This document shows positions 37,119 through 46,408 of a stretch of 64,000 nt of DNA, in pieces. The translations under genes and the position numbers were made by a program. Origin of the DNA: Planctomycetales bacterium (GTDB taxonomy: Bacteria; 4484-113); assembly GCA_030606285.1 (NCBI GenBank), contig JAUWGS010000002.1, positions 189,612-253,611 on the forward strand. The letters run 5' to 3'. Every line of letters begins with the position of its first letter. The first letter of the stretch is position 1. The notes below the pieces were generated by a model. The model was not told the origin of the DNA. It was given only the letters and a program-made list of their open reading frames with translations, and did not search any database.

Positions 37119-37661
37119 ATGACCGGTAACAAAGCTTCGAGAAAGAAAGTATTTTTCGCGTTGGCTATAATCCTTGCTATAGCCGCTTTGCTACTCCTAC
37201 CCAACTATCTTATGCTGCAGTGTCCTATGAACCTTGTCGTGCGGGAAGACTATCGGAATAAAGGAATCACTGTTTGGCCGCGATTTGGCGGGCTAGTGAA
37301 TCCGCGTATTTTAGTGTACGACTTGCGAAGTGTGTCCCCAGAAAAAAGCAAAGCAGATGTATTTCGCGTGTTTCTGCAATTCGCCAAGCGGATGCGTGAC
37401 CGAGAATTTAGCAGAGTCTATCTTAGCTATAAGGGTAATCTGAAGTTCTATTTGGACGGGAGCTATTTCAAGCGCCTAGGCAACGAGTATGATTGGCAAA
37501 ATCCCGTCTACATAATACGGACATTCCCTGAATATGTAAAGGAACTGGACGGATCAACAGCTTATCAAACTTGGATGGGAGGTTTTCTAGGAGTATCGCT
37601 TGAGCAGTTCAGCGACTTCGATGACTTTCATGACCGTTGGTATGTCAGCGATATGAACTGA
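37119..37661 (+). CDS. Hypothetical membrane-anchored protein
   Basis: 180 aa with one N-terminal TM. Confidence 0.6.
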   Translation: MTGNKASRKKVFFALAIILAIAALLLLPNYLMLQCPMNLVVREDYRNKGITVWPRFGGLVNPRILVYDLRSVSPEKSKADVFRVFLQFAKRMRDREFSRVYLSYKGNLKFYLDGSYFKRLGNEYDWQNPVYIIRTFPEYVKELDGSTAYQTWMGGFLGVSLEQFSDFDDFHDRWYVSDMN

Positions 37662-37726
37662 TTGCCTGAAGTGCACGGGCCATCCCATGTGTCGCTAAGG
37701 TTTATAATAACTGAGGAGTTTCTACG

Positions 37727-38998
37727 ATGATAAGGCGCATAATGTTTGCTGTTAGATTTCAACGGGCAACTTTCGTTCTGCTCAGTTTTGGCATCATTTC
37801 ATTAGCAGCTGCTGCTTGCACGAAGCCTGAGCACCTAGCTGAGAGATGCGAGAGGGCTTTCGAGACTCAGATGCCAAAGGGGAAGTACAGCGTCGCATTA
37901 TCAGCATACGAGAAAGTGCCATGGGAGCAGCTTGAGGAATCATATCGCTTAACCGTAGTCGACAGGCTGGCAGAAACAGCATGGGAGACGTTCAGCACCA
38001 ACCTTGACGGACGTGGTATGAGGCGGTTCCTTGAGGTTTTTGCAGAGAAGCCAAGGCTTATTGAGAACCTGCTGAAGCGAACTCATAAGTATGCAGAATC
38101 GTTAACCACGGAGGATAGCCGTGATAACATCTCGCAAGCCATCCAGTTCTTGGAGCGTGTCACCGGCGATTCTGCCGGTATTGCCGAACTCCCAGAACAT
38201 ATGCTTACAGAGCTCCATCATGAAGTCGAGCAGCTAGCTAATAGGTACTCTGAACTTATATTGGCCGAGTCCTGCAAGTTAGAGGAGGAAGGGAACGTCA
38301 CTGGAGCGCTTGCGGTCCTTACGCCGCTCACGCAGGCTTGGATCGCGATCTCTAAGGACATGAAAGTGATTGTTGAAAAGCGTCGGAAAGAACTCACAGA
38401 CGCGGTAGGCCTATTGCATTACAACGAAGGGCTAAAGTTGTACAGGCAAGGCGATTTCGAAGAGGCTAGAGAAGAATTCAGGAAGGTTCCGTATGAAACC
38501 CCCAAGAGAAAAGACGCCGAGAAATACTCAAGTCTCTGTGCACGGAAGATAGACGAAGCCAGGATTCTCGCCGAGAAACAGCGACTTCGACGCGAGAAAG
38601 AAAAAATTCGAGCGGAGATGAAATACTATGACGGTTACGGTGCGGTGCAAATTGCAGTTAGTAAGGTGAAAGTTACTCGTACTTCTCCAGACGGCTATCA
38701 CTACTTCTACAAGAGTTCTTCCGGGAGGTACATCTGGGTGTGTGCGTCCGTGTGGAATTCCGGTTCGACCGAAATTCACGCTAACCCTGGTTACTTCACC
38801 CTGCGGGATAGCAATGGATACACGGTGAGCCACTCAAGCGAGACTTATTCTCTGAGCAATCACTTCGATGCTGTTGACCTACAACCTGGTGGACAGACCT
38901 CAGGATGGCTCGTCTTCGAAGCTCCGCTTGACGATATCTACAGTCTCATTTGGAGCAGTTCTGCTGGTCTCGTGGAGAAGAAGATTGCTACGCCTTGA
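37727..38998 (+). CDS. Lipoprotein with helical/TPR-like body and C-terminal DUF4352-like domain
   Basis: 'LLSFGIISLAAAACTKPE' lipobox. C-terminus 'VSKVKVTR…YIWVCASVWNSGSTEIHANPGYFTLRDSNGYTVSHS…LQPGGQTSGWLVFEAP'. Confidence 0.6.
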   Translation: MIRRIMFAVRFQRATFVLLSFGIISLAAAACTKPEHLAERCERAFETQMPKGKYSVALSAYEKVPWEQLEESYRLTVVDRLAETAWETFSTNLDGRGMRRFLEVFAEKPRLIENLLKRTHKYAESLTTEDSRDNISQAIQFLERVTGDSAGIAELPEHMLTELHHEVEQLANRYSELILAESCKLEEEGNVTGALAVLTPLTQAWIAISKDMKVIVEKRRKELTDAVGLLHYNEGLKLYRQGDFEEAREEFRKVPYETPKRKDAEKYSSLCARKIDEARILAEKQRLRREKEKIRAEMKYYDGYGAVQIAVSKVKVTRTSPDGYHYFYKSSSGRYIWVCASVWNSGSTEIHANPGYFTLRDSNGYTVSHSSETYSLSNHFDAVDLQPGGQTSGWLVFEAPLDDIYSLIWSSSAGLVEKKIATP

Positions 38999-39350
38999 GA
39001 CGTCCGTAGTCCGAGAATAAGGTCTTAGACGATGGAATCCCCATCTTCGCCCCCACGATTTAACCCAAATCCCTGTCCGGTTTTTACCAGAAGCCGCTGC
39101 AACAGCTTATGAGTGCAGATGCACGCGGAAGATATGTTGGATGATTTAACGGCGGGGCACAGGTCATCCACAGGCTGATAAATCCCCGGCCTGCAGAGCC
39201 GCCCATTGCTAATTCCTGCCCATCGGTGTATTCTTGTTCCTCGGAGGCGGGGCGCGGAGGGCCGCGCCCACAAGACGGACGCGCAGTCTCCAGGCTGCGC
39301 GATTATGGTGTGGTGGCCTAGAGACCCCCACTCCCGGTTAAAGTATGAAG

Positions 39351-39436
39351 AAGAGCGGCGGGGCACACTTCGGCTTCGCTCAGCGTCTACGACAGGTCCC
39401 CGCCCTACAACGGGCACGGCATGCCGTGCCCCTACG
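39351..39436. repeat. Two adjacent dispersed palindromes (family A variant; gggcacggcatgccgtgccc)
   Basis: Inverted repeats upstream of the PLP enzyme, sharing arms with 28801, 32425 and 48361. Confidence 0.65.
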
Positions 39437-39544
39437 ACTCTTCCCGGCTACTGGCTATTTATCCGTCATAGCTTTGGCGAAGGCGGGCTGGCCCCTGGCT
39501 ACTCGTTCTCACGGCGGGTCTGCTACAATGCAGATGAGGGCATC

Positions 39545-40714
39545 ATGGCGAAGGGAAAACCCAAAAGCTATCCGCATCGGGCGACCGTGCCGCCGATATA
39601 CCAGTCGGCGGTGTTCGATTTTGCGCGCGTGGAAGACCTGGCGGCGCAGATTGAAAGCGGGCCGGCGTTTCCGCCAAGCGTTGACGACCTCACGTACATC
39701 TACGCGCGCGGCGGCAATCCCACGCAGCGCAAGCTGGAGCTTGACTTAGCCGCGCTGGAGCTAACCGACGACGGGCTGGTGTTCGCCTCCGGGATGGCGG
39801 CGATAACCGCGGTCGCGCTCACGTTCGGCGAATCCGGCTGCGAGTTCGCGGTGGGCTATCCGGTCTACGGCGACACGTACGCAGTGTTCGCAGATTTGCT
39901 GCCGCGCTTCGGTGTTAGCGCGAGCTTCGTGGACACGAGCGACATCGGTGAAGTACGCCGCGCGATGAAGCGCTCGCCCCGGATGCTGTTTTGCGAAACT
40001 CCTGCCAACCCGTCGCTTGCGGTAACCGACCTCAAAGCGGTCGCGCGCCTGTGCAAGAAACACGATTGCCTGCTCGTGGTGGACAACACGTTCGCTACGC
40101 CGGTGAACCAGAATCCTGTCGCGCTTGGCGCCGATTTGGTGATTCACAGCCTGACGAAATTCATCGGCGGGCACAGCGACCTGGTCGGCGGCGCGGTCGC
40201 GGGCGGCAAGGACCTCATCACGCGCATCCGCCTGACGCAGTTCATCACCGGCGGCATTCTCGACCCGTTCGCCGCATGGCTCGTGATGCGGAGTCTCAAA
40301 ACGCTTGAGCTTCGCGTGCAGCGGCAAAACGAAAACGCGCTGGCGCTGGCAAAGCTGCTGGAGAAACACCCGAAGGTCGCGCGCGTGTACTATCCGGGAC
40401 TAACTTCGTCGCCGCATCGCCGCATTGCGAAAAAGCAGATGCGCGGTTTCGGCGGCATCGTTTCGTTTGAGCTCAAGGGCGGGTTGCGCAAGGCCAAGAG
40501 GTTTGTGAACCGGCTCAAAGGCGCGCGCATCGCGGTGAGCCTGGGCTCGACCGAAACGCTCATCCAGATACCGGCGCTGATCACGCACCGCATCGTGCCG
40601 AAAGGCGTGCAGGAAAGTCTAGGCATCCCGCGCGACCTCGTGCGCGTCGCAGTGGGCATCGAGCTGACGGACGAACTGCTGGCGAACTTCAAGCGAGCGC
40701 TGAAGGAGCTGTAG
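39545..40714 (+). CDS. Cys/Met metabolism PLP-dependent enzyme (cystathionine gamma-synthase/lyase or methionine gamma-lyase class)
   Basis: 'YIYARGGNPTQRKLELDLAALE', 'FCETPANPSLAVTDLKAVARL', 'LVVDNTFATPVNQNPVALGADLVIHSLTKFIGGHSDLVGGAV', 'SLGSTETLIQIPALITH'. Confidence 0.93.
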   Translation: MAKGKPKSYPHRATVPPIYQSAVFDFARVEDLAAQIESGPAFPPSVDDLTYIYARGGNPTQRKLELDLAALELTDDGLVFASGMAAITAVALTFGESGCEFAVGYPVYGDTYAVFADLLPRFGVSASFVDTSDIGEVRRAMKRSPRMLFCETPANPSLAVTDLKAVARLCKKHDCLLVVDNTFATPVNQNPVALGADLVIHSLTKFIGGHSDLVGGAVAGGKDLITRIRLTQFITGGILDPFAAWLVMRSLKTLELRVQRQNENALALAKLLEKHPKVARVYYPGLTSSPHRRIAKKQMRGFGGIVSFELKGGLRKAKRFVNRLKGARIAVSLGSTETLIQIPALITHRIVPKGVQESLGIPRDLVRVAVGIELTDELLANFKRALKEL

Positions 40715-40761
40715 GGCAAGCCTTCAGCGCCGACGAGTTCTCCACATCCAGCTAAACCCTC

Positions 40762-43728
40762 TTAGTCCGGGCGGCGGGCAAAGCGTAGCACTTGCGCGTC
40801 GGGATCGTAATACGAGATTGCCGGTTGCCCGTCGCAGTTGTTCAGGCATGTGTTGGAGCCTATCGCGCCCGGGGTAACAACGGTTTCGTAACTCCAGGAA
40901 CCGCCGGTGCCGTCAACTGTGTCCGCCTGCCACAGGCGAATGGCGTTCCCGCTGGTAACTGCAATCGCCGGATAGCCGTCGACGCCCCACAGGCTGGCAA
41001 ACCCGGATTCGTTTGCGCCGACGGTGACGATGGACCACTCTCCGCTTCCGTCGGTTGCGGCGTTGATGGCGTACTTGAGCTCACCCGCACCAGTGTCGCA
41101 ATAGGAAATAGCCGGTCGTCCGTCCACAATTCGCGCAGAGCAATATTCGCCGACATAGTCAATGCCCGAGTCAACCGTAGTAACCATCCAGATGCCGGCA
41201 GTGCCGTCTGGTGTCAGTGAGCGAGCGAAGCGCAGCTCGCCCATCCCGGCATCCCAGGCGAAGTACGCGACTGCGGGATAGCCGCCGGCTACAAGCAGTG
41301 CGTTGTAATAAGCACCACCATTAGCCGGGTCGATTTGAATGGTGTCCCAGCCGCCCGAACCATCCGCAAGAGAGTTAATTGCATACCACGCGGCGTAGGT
41401 TTCTCCAACGCTGTCGTAGGCTTCATAGGCTACGGCCAGGCGGCCGTCAACTTCGCAGACTGACGGGTCCCGTGTGCTATTGCCGTCGAACATGTATGGA
41501 TTCCAGGTGCCAGAGCCGTTTGCTGCGTCGCAAACGACAAGCTGAATTGGCAGATTATCCCCTGAGTCGAGGTCTAACAGTGGGCAGGCCACGACAGGCT
41601 TACCAGCCACGATACTGGCGTTTAGGAAGGAACCTATTTCAAAGTCGTCCGGGCTCAAGTTGCTAAGCACCAGATAGGTCGTCCATGTCCCCAGTCCGTT
41701 TTCGGCGTCACACGATGCAAAATACGGCTCTTTATTTACCCCGTCATAGAAGGCGATGCCCGGCGGGCTGCCCACGAGCAGACTACAGTACTCACCGAAG
41801 TCTGCCGAACCCGTGTCACCCGCCTGCACCGACGTCCAGGGCTCGAACTCATCGAGTGTGATGTCAAGCCAGTAATCGCCCTCGCCGGGCCCGCCGCCAA
41901 CAACGTAGCAGCGGATATAATACGTGCCGTCCGCGTCGAAAACGTAGTCGAACTGCTCTGTTCCGGTCGTGCCATCGCTGCCCGCAAGGTAGGTTCCCAG
42001 GTCGTTCTGCAGCTCGATGTCGCGGTTAAACATCGGTTCGTCAAGCGTCATTGTGATGTGGACGATGTCTCCGGTCAATGCGTCGAACGAGAAGAAGTCA
42101 TCCTCGTCTGTGGTTCCGGTTAACCGGCAGTACCAGGCAGAGATGGGCATCGCTGGCAGCGCGTTTGCATCGTCCCTGGTGTTGTTGGGCTCGACCTCAT
42201 CGTAATCGCTGCCCGCCTTCACCAGCAGGTCAAAGGGGAAGGTGTTTTCCCCGCCCGGGTTGGTTACGGTCAGGCTGGCGCTATACGTGCCCGGCGTGGA
42301 GCTCAGCGTCACCTCAGGCTCCGTGTCGGTGCTGGTATCGGGGGTAGCGCCGCCGCCGAAGTTCCATTCGTAGCTCAAAGGCTCGTCCCCTTCGACAACG
42401 GCGACGAACGTAACGCTGTCGTCAACGTGTCCCTGAGTTGGTCCAACGCTCAGAATGTTAGGCGGAGTAACGGCTTCGCCAACCACCAGCGTGAAAGCGA
42501 AGAAGTCCTCGCCGAAGTCATTGGAGACTGTTACTGACGCATCGTACGAGTCCTCAGCGCTTAGCGTCACCACAGGCTCCGTGTCGGTGCTGGTGTCGGG
42601 GTTGGCGCCGCCGCCGAAGTCCCAACTGTAAGTCAGCGGCTCGTCACCGGTGACGGTTGCGGTGAAGGTAACAGGAGCGCCGGCCGGACCTGTCGTCGGA
42701 GACACCTCGGTAATATCCGGAGGGGTACCAATTGTGAGCGTGAAGGGGAACGTGTCTTCATCGGCTTCGTTGGTCACGGTAACGCTGCATGCGTCGTACA
42801 CGCCAAGCGCGCCGAGCGTGACGTTCGGTGTAGCTGCATCTGATATGTTGGGGTCTGCGCCGCCGCCGAAATCCCAGGCGTAAGTAAACGGCAGCGTGCC
42901 GTTAACCATTGCACTGAAGGTAACATCGGTTGCACCGGCGGCGCCGCTCGTAGGCGTGACACCGATAATGTGCGGTGGGACCGCTGCTTCGAACATGAGT
43001 TCCGCACTGAACTCGCCCAGCACGACCTCCGAATCAAAGGGCGCGACGCGGTACCAGTTACCGCTCACCGGCGTAAACGTGTACTCAAACACCATCCAGC
43101 CTGCGTCCTTGCCGGTTGCCGCCGACAGGTCCAGCGAGACCAGCTCGCCGTAGTCGTCGTTACCGGGCGCCCACACCTGAACCTGGTAGCCGGTGCAGTT
43201 CACTCCGTAGTTCATGGCGATTGGCGTGATATCGGCGATTTCCACGACGTTGCTGAGGTTGCCGTCAATGACGACCGCCAGCGGGTCTTCGCCGCCGACG
43301 GTGGCGCCGAAGTGCATCGCCAGCGGCGTGATGTCGGCAATGCCGACTGTGCCGTTCTGGTCGTAGTCGCCGATGTTGCGGTACTCCCACGAAAGCGTCC
43401 ATTCGTCGCCCTCGCCCTCGGTGAGCGTCAGGTTCGCCGGGACGTTGTCCTCGCCGGTGGGCGGGGCCGAAATCGTCTTCCCCACCGACGCTAAGGCGTT
43501 CGCCAGCGCTTTTTTAAGGTGCGAAAACAGCACCGGGTCGACCCCTTCGGGGATTTCGAGAGCTGCAAGCTCGGTGTTAAGCGCGTCGCCCGTGGGCGCT
43601 TCTACGCTCGTGCCGGATGTAAGCTGGGGTAGGACGTTGCCGCCGCGCGAGCCGCGGCCGCAGCCGGAAGCGAGCAGGATTATCAGTGCGAGAAGCCAAA
43701 ATATTATGCAGACACGATGGTTCATCAT
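40762..43728 (-). CDS. Large lipoprotein with dockerin-like motifs, PKD domains, pre-peptidase C-like domain and repeat C-terminal region
   Basis: 'LASGCGRGSRGG' lipobox. 'NIGDYDQNGTVGIADITPLAMHFG', 'VEIADITPIAMNYG'. Several 'YAWDFGGGADP/YSWDFGGGANP/YEWNFGGGATP' PKD units. Confidence 0.85.
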   Translation of the reverse strand: MMNHRVCIIFWLLALIILLASGCGRGSRGGNVLPQLTSGTSVEAPTGDALNTELAALEIPEGVDPVLFSHLKKALANALASVGKTISAPPTGEDNVPANLTLTEGEGDEWTLSWEYRNIGDYDQNGTVGIADITPLAMHFGATVGGEDPLAVVIDGNLSNVVEIADITPIAMNYGVNCTGYQVQVWAPGNDDYGELVSLDLSAATGKDAGWMVFEYTFTPVSGNWYRVAPFDSEVVLGEFSAELMFEAAVPPHIIGVTPTSGAAGATDVTFSAMVNGTLPFTYAWDFGGGADPNISDAATPNVTLGALGVYDACSVTVTNEADEDTFPFTLTIGTPPDITEVSPTTGPAGAPVTFTATVTGDEPLTYSWDFGGGANPDTSTDTEPVVTLSAEDSYDASVTVSNDFGEDFFAFTLVVGEAVTPPNILSVGPTQGHVDDSVTFVAVVEGDEPLSYEWNFGGGATPDTSTDTEPEVTLSSTPGTYSASLTVTNPGGENTFPFDLLVKAGSDYDEVEPNNTRDDANALPAMPISAWYCRLTGTTDEDDFFSFDALTGDIVHITMTLDEPMFNRDIELQNDLGTYLAGSDGTTGTEQFDYVFDADGTYYIRCYVVGGGPGEGDYWLDITLDEFEPWTSVQAGDTGSADFGEYCSLLVGSPPGIAFYDGVNKEPYFASCDAENGLGTWTTYLVLSNLSPDDFEIGSFLNASIVAGKPVVACPLLDLDSGDNLPIQLVVCDAANGSGTWNPYMFDGNSTRDPSVCEVDGRLAVAYEAYDSVGETYAAWYAINSLADGSGGWDTIQIDPANGGAYYNALLVAGGYPAVAYFAWDAGMGELRFARSLTPDGTAGIWMVTTVDSGIDYVGEYCSARIVDGRPAISYCDTGAGELKYAINAATDGSGEWSIVTVGANESGFASLWGVDGYPAIAVTSGNAIRLWQADTVDGTGGSWSYETVVTPGAIGSNTCLNNCDGQPAISYYDPDAQVLRFARRPD

Positions 43729-43827
43729 TTCATCTCCGTGCCGTTGATTCCATCCAGCCTAATATTATAGCGCGTCACCCGAATCGGCAAACCGACGAAG
43801 CTCTATACACATACGCCATCTGCGCCG

Positions 43828-45405
43828 CTAATCGTTGCCCGGCAGCGCTTCGAGTTTGCGCAGCGTCTGAAGCATCTCGGCGTCCTTGATGTTCTCCTCT
43901 GTCAGCGGCCCAACGCGGTCGAGGGCAAAGATGGAAACGGTAATGGCTGCATCGCCGTACTGTCTTTGTCCTGATGCAGACTCATAAAAGTCGCTTATCT
44001 CCAGCGTTACATCATAACCATTACCGCTGTCACGAAACAGAGCGAACGTTCTTGTACCCGTTTCCTCACGCATCGGCTCACTCTCCCGCTCCTGCCATGA
44101 GATGGCACTATCCTTGTCTGCATCCAACTTCCCCCTACTCATTGCCATTAAGTCAGGCACCATCTTGGAGTAGTCTTCAGTGTGTACGGTGCCACCGGCC
44201 TTCTCGACCATCGCCAAAAGGTACTCCGGCTTGAATACCATCTCGTCCCAGCGGCACGCATGGCGATTGTAGGAGATGCTGATCCAGTCGCTGGCGGCAT
44301 CAGGAAATGTCGCTTGCAGTTCTGATACTCTCTCTAGGACATCCACAATGATAAGTGTGCGGCCATCCAGTCTTTGAATCCGCCAGGGCTCGGTTTGTGG
44401 AGCGTCAGCATCGGCAAACGGTGGAGTGGATCTTTCGGGATAATCATAGGATGAAATAACCCGCTTCCACTCGGCATATCCTCGTGGGAGCCTGCCAAGT
44501 TCCTGGGTTAGCGGAGTTAGCGGGTTTGCCACGAAGTCGCGCCAGGGGTCCGGTTCCGGCGGTGGGGGCGGAAATCTGGGGGCGTCTTCGGGAGGCTTGT
44601 TTTCCTGCACATCCGGCAGCCTTTCCAGCACCGGTGTCAGGTGATGTTCGGCACCGAGGGAACTGATATCTCTCTCCGCCAATGCAGGTAGATTCAATAC
44701 TGAACAATTGATGAAAGCGTCGCTCATTGTCGGTAGCCGAGACCTGTTCACGTAGTAGCCCAAGCCAGCTTCTCTGGCCACCAGTGAATGAACCTCAGGC
44801 TTTGTCGTCCTTGTGCCGTCCGTTCCGTGCTGCCTTACTGTAGTAGTCTCCTTTTCCTTGAACTCCAGGTCTGTGCCTGTCATTCCCGCCAGTTGCTGCA
44901 GGTACTCGACGCTAAATTTCCCCGTATACGAGACTCGATCTTCCCACATCATTGCGGTTGCTGCCAGCCATTCGGAATCGTCCTCGCCAAAAGTAATGGT
45001 CAGGTGTGGACTTAGCTGGCGCGAGATGTGCAGCTGCTCGCGCACAGGTTGACTTGTGTATTCGGGCGATGAAAGGTCTACACCGTGTTCACGGAGCATC
45101 TCACTCCAGACGCCCGCTGTGCATCCCTCCGCTTCCGCTTTGCGTTTCCAATCGTCGAGGCTTTGGGGCAGTTCGCCGTTTTCGTCGAGCATGAAGCCTA
45201 TCTCGCTGACGACGAATTCGTACCACAGCGACACGCCTTCGGACTCGCTGCCCGCTGCAACCTGAGTCGCGGTCGTCGCTGCGTCCTGTTCTGGTGCGGC
45301 TTCGCGCGCAGGACAGGCGCATATCAGCAATGCTGAGACGACAGCAAGCGCGGCTAAGAGCGGCGCTCTCACCAGTAATGCGCTCGGTTTCTTCACAAAT
45401 GGCAT
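43828..45405 (-). CDS. Hypothetical lipoprotein
   Basis: 'LLAALAVVSALLICACPAREAAPEQ' lipobox; long clean ORF. Confidence 0.65.
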   Translation of the reverse strand: MPFVKKPSALLVRAPLLAALAVVSALLICACPAREAAPEQDAATTATQVAAGSESEGVSLWYEFVVSEIGFMLDENGELPQSLDDWKRKAEAEGCTAGVWSEMLREHGVDLSSPEYTSQPVREQLHISRQLSPHLTITFGEDDSEWLAATAMMWEDRVSYTGKFSVEYLQQLAGMTGTDLEFKEKETTTVRQHGTDGTRTTKPEVHSLVAREAGLGYYVNRSRLPTMSDAFINCSVLNLPALAERDISSLGAEHHLTPVLERLPDVQENKPPEDAPRFPPPPPEPDPWRDFVANPLTPLTQELGRLPRGYAEWKRVISSYDYPERSTPPFADADAPQTEPWRIQRLDGRTLIIVDVLERVSELQATFPDAASDWISISYNRHACRWDEMVFKPEYLLAMVEKAGGTVHTEDYSKMVPDLMAMSRGKLDADKDSAISWQERESEPMREETGTRTFALFRDSGNGYDVTLEISDFYESASGQRQYGDAAITVSIFALDRVGPLTEENIKDAEMLQTLRKLEALPGND

Positions 45406-45456
45406 CCTTCCTCTCCTCGCAGTGATTATAGCAGTGTGTTAGACCTCAGCTCTCAG

Positions 45457-45488
45457 AACTGGTTCACCATGAAGTAGCGCAGGGCGTC
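45457..45488 (-). repeat. Duplicated 3' end of the terminase gene (aactggttcaccatgaagtagcgcagggcgtc)
   Basis: 32-nt match to 46413..46444, which encodes DALRYFMVNQF* of the large terminase. Confidence 0.85.
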
Positions 45489-45564
45489 GAGGGCTATCGC
45501 TAGACTATCGGCAAACTGCCGGTCTCAGCTATCGGTTAAGCAGTTTGCCCGGGAACTCATTGCG

Positions 45565-45857
45565 CTAACGAAGAGCTTTAAGGAAATCGGCTGCGCTCAC
45601 TCCCATGAGTTCATGCGCTTGCTTCCACATTCTCTTCACGAAATGCTTGGAGTAGCCTTTCTTGCCGTGTTCAGGTACTTGTATCGCTTTGATTTCAGGT
45701 GTGTCGGGGTAATGCATATAGTGCTGATGCTTATGGCTTGCTCCTTTCTTCAGGCGCTTGAAACCGAGCCTTTCAACGCTCGCAGGAGCTCCGGGCCTGT
45801 AGCGCTAGGCCAATCAACGTGCGGCTTGGGCGACTTGCGCGACTTGCGTTTCTTCAT
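45565..45857 (-). pseudogene. Frameshifted HicA-like toxin gene
   Basis: Frame 1 MKKRKSRKSPKPHVDWPSATGPELLRAL…, then after a 1-nt shift near 45770-45781 …ERLGFKRLKKGASHKHQHYMHYPDTPEIKAIQVPEHGKKGYSKHFVKRMWKQAHELMGVSAADFLKALR*. Confidence 0.7.
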
Positions 45858-46326
45858 ACCGCGGTTCCCACACTAATGGCTGCACGGGTTGGCTGAACTC
45901 CTGCGCAAGCACTATTTCCACCCTAGCAAGGCGTACCGGGATAACTGTCCTTCGCCCCTCGTCGGGATCGTCGCGGTCCCACTCTAGGTCGTCGAGATAC
46001 TCTCTAATCGTGCTTCTCCTCTTATCCCTGCTGGTTCTGTAAATCCCCTGCTTCACTCTGAATCCGCGGCTGGCCAAATAATCTTTTACGCTTGCCCTCT
46101 CTTCCATAAGTTCGAGCATTCCAATAAGAGCATCAAACATACCGCTTAACGCGCCCTTGATATCCTCGCCGATATCCCAGATATTAAACTGAGGAGCGTG
46201 CGCGTAGAAGACGCCGTTGTGGCGACTAACGACAGCACTGAACTCGATTTGAAATAAGATTCGCAGTAGCGACTCTCTGACGGGTGCGCTCACCAAAGTG
46301 TCCTCCTCTTCCGGTAATTTGCCCAC
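45814..46326 (-). CDS. HicB-like antitoxin (long form)
   Basis: 'FSAVVSRHNGVFYAHAPQFNIWDIGEDIKGALSGMFDALIGMLELMEERASVKDYLASRGF'; overlaps the HicA-like frame by 44 nt. Confidence 0.65.
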   Translation of the reverse strand: MGKLPEEEDTLVSAPVRESLLRILFQIEFSAVVSRHNGVFYAHAPQFNIWDIGEDIKGALSGMFDALIGMLELMEERASVKDYLASRGFRVKQGIYRTSRDKRRSTIREYLDDLEWDRDDPDEGRRTVIPVRLARVEIVLAQEFSQPVQPLVWEPRYEETQVAQVAQAAR

Positions 46327-46408
46327 GTGAATTATACCTCAGAATCCTTTGCCTATGAATATTTCCTATTGCACGCGCACGCACGCGCGCGTGCGGATAC
46401 TCCTTCCG

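Noticed and set aside
39206-39544. N-terminal extension of the PLP enzyme ORF
   Set aside because: The extension is translated from intergenic palindromic repeats; the enzyme-like sequence starts at ATG 39545.
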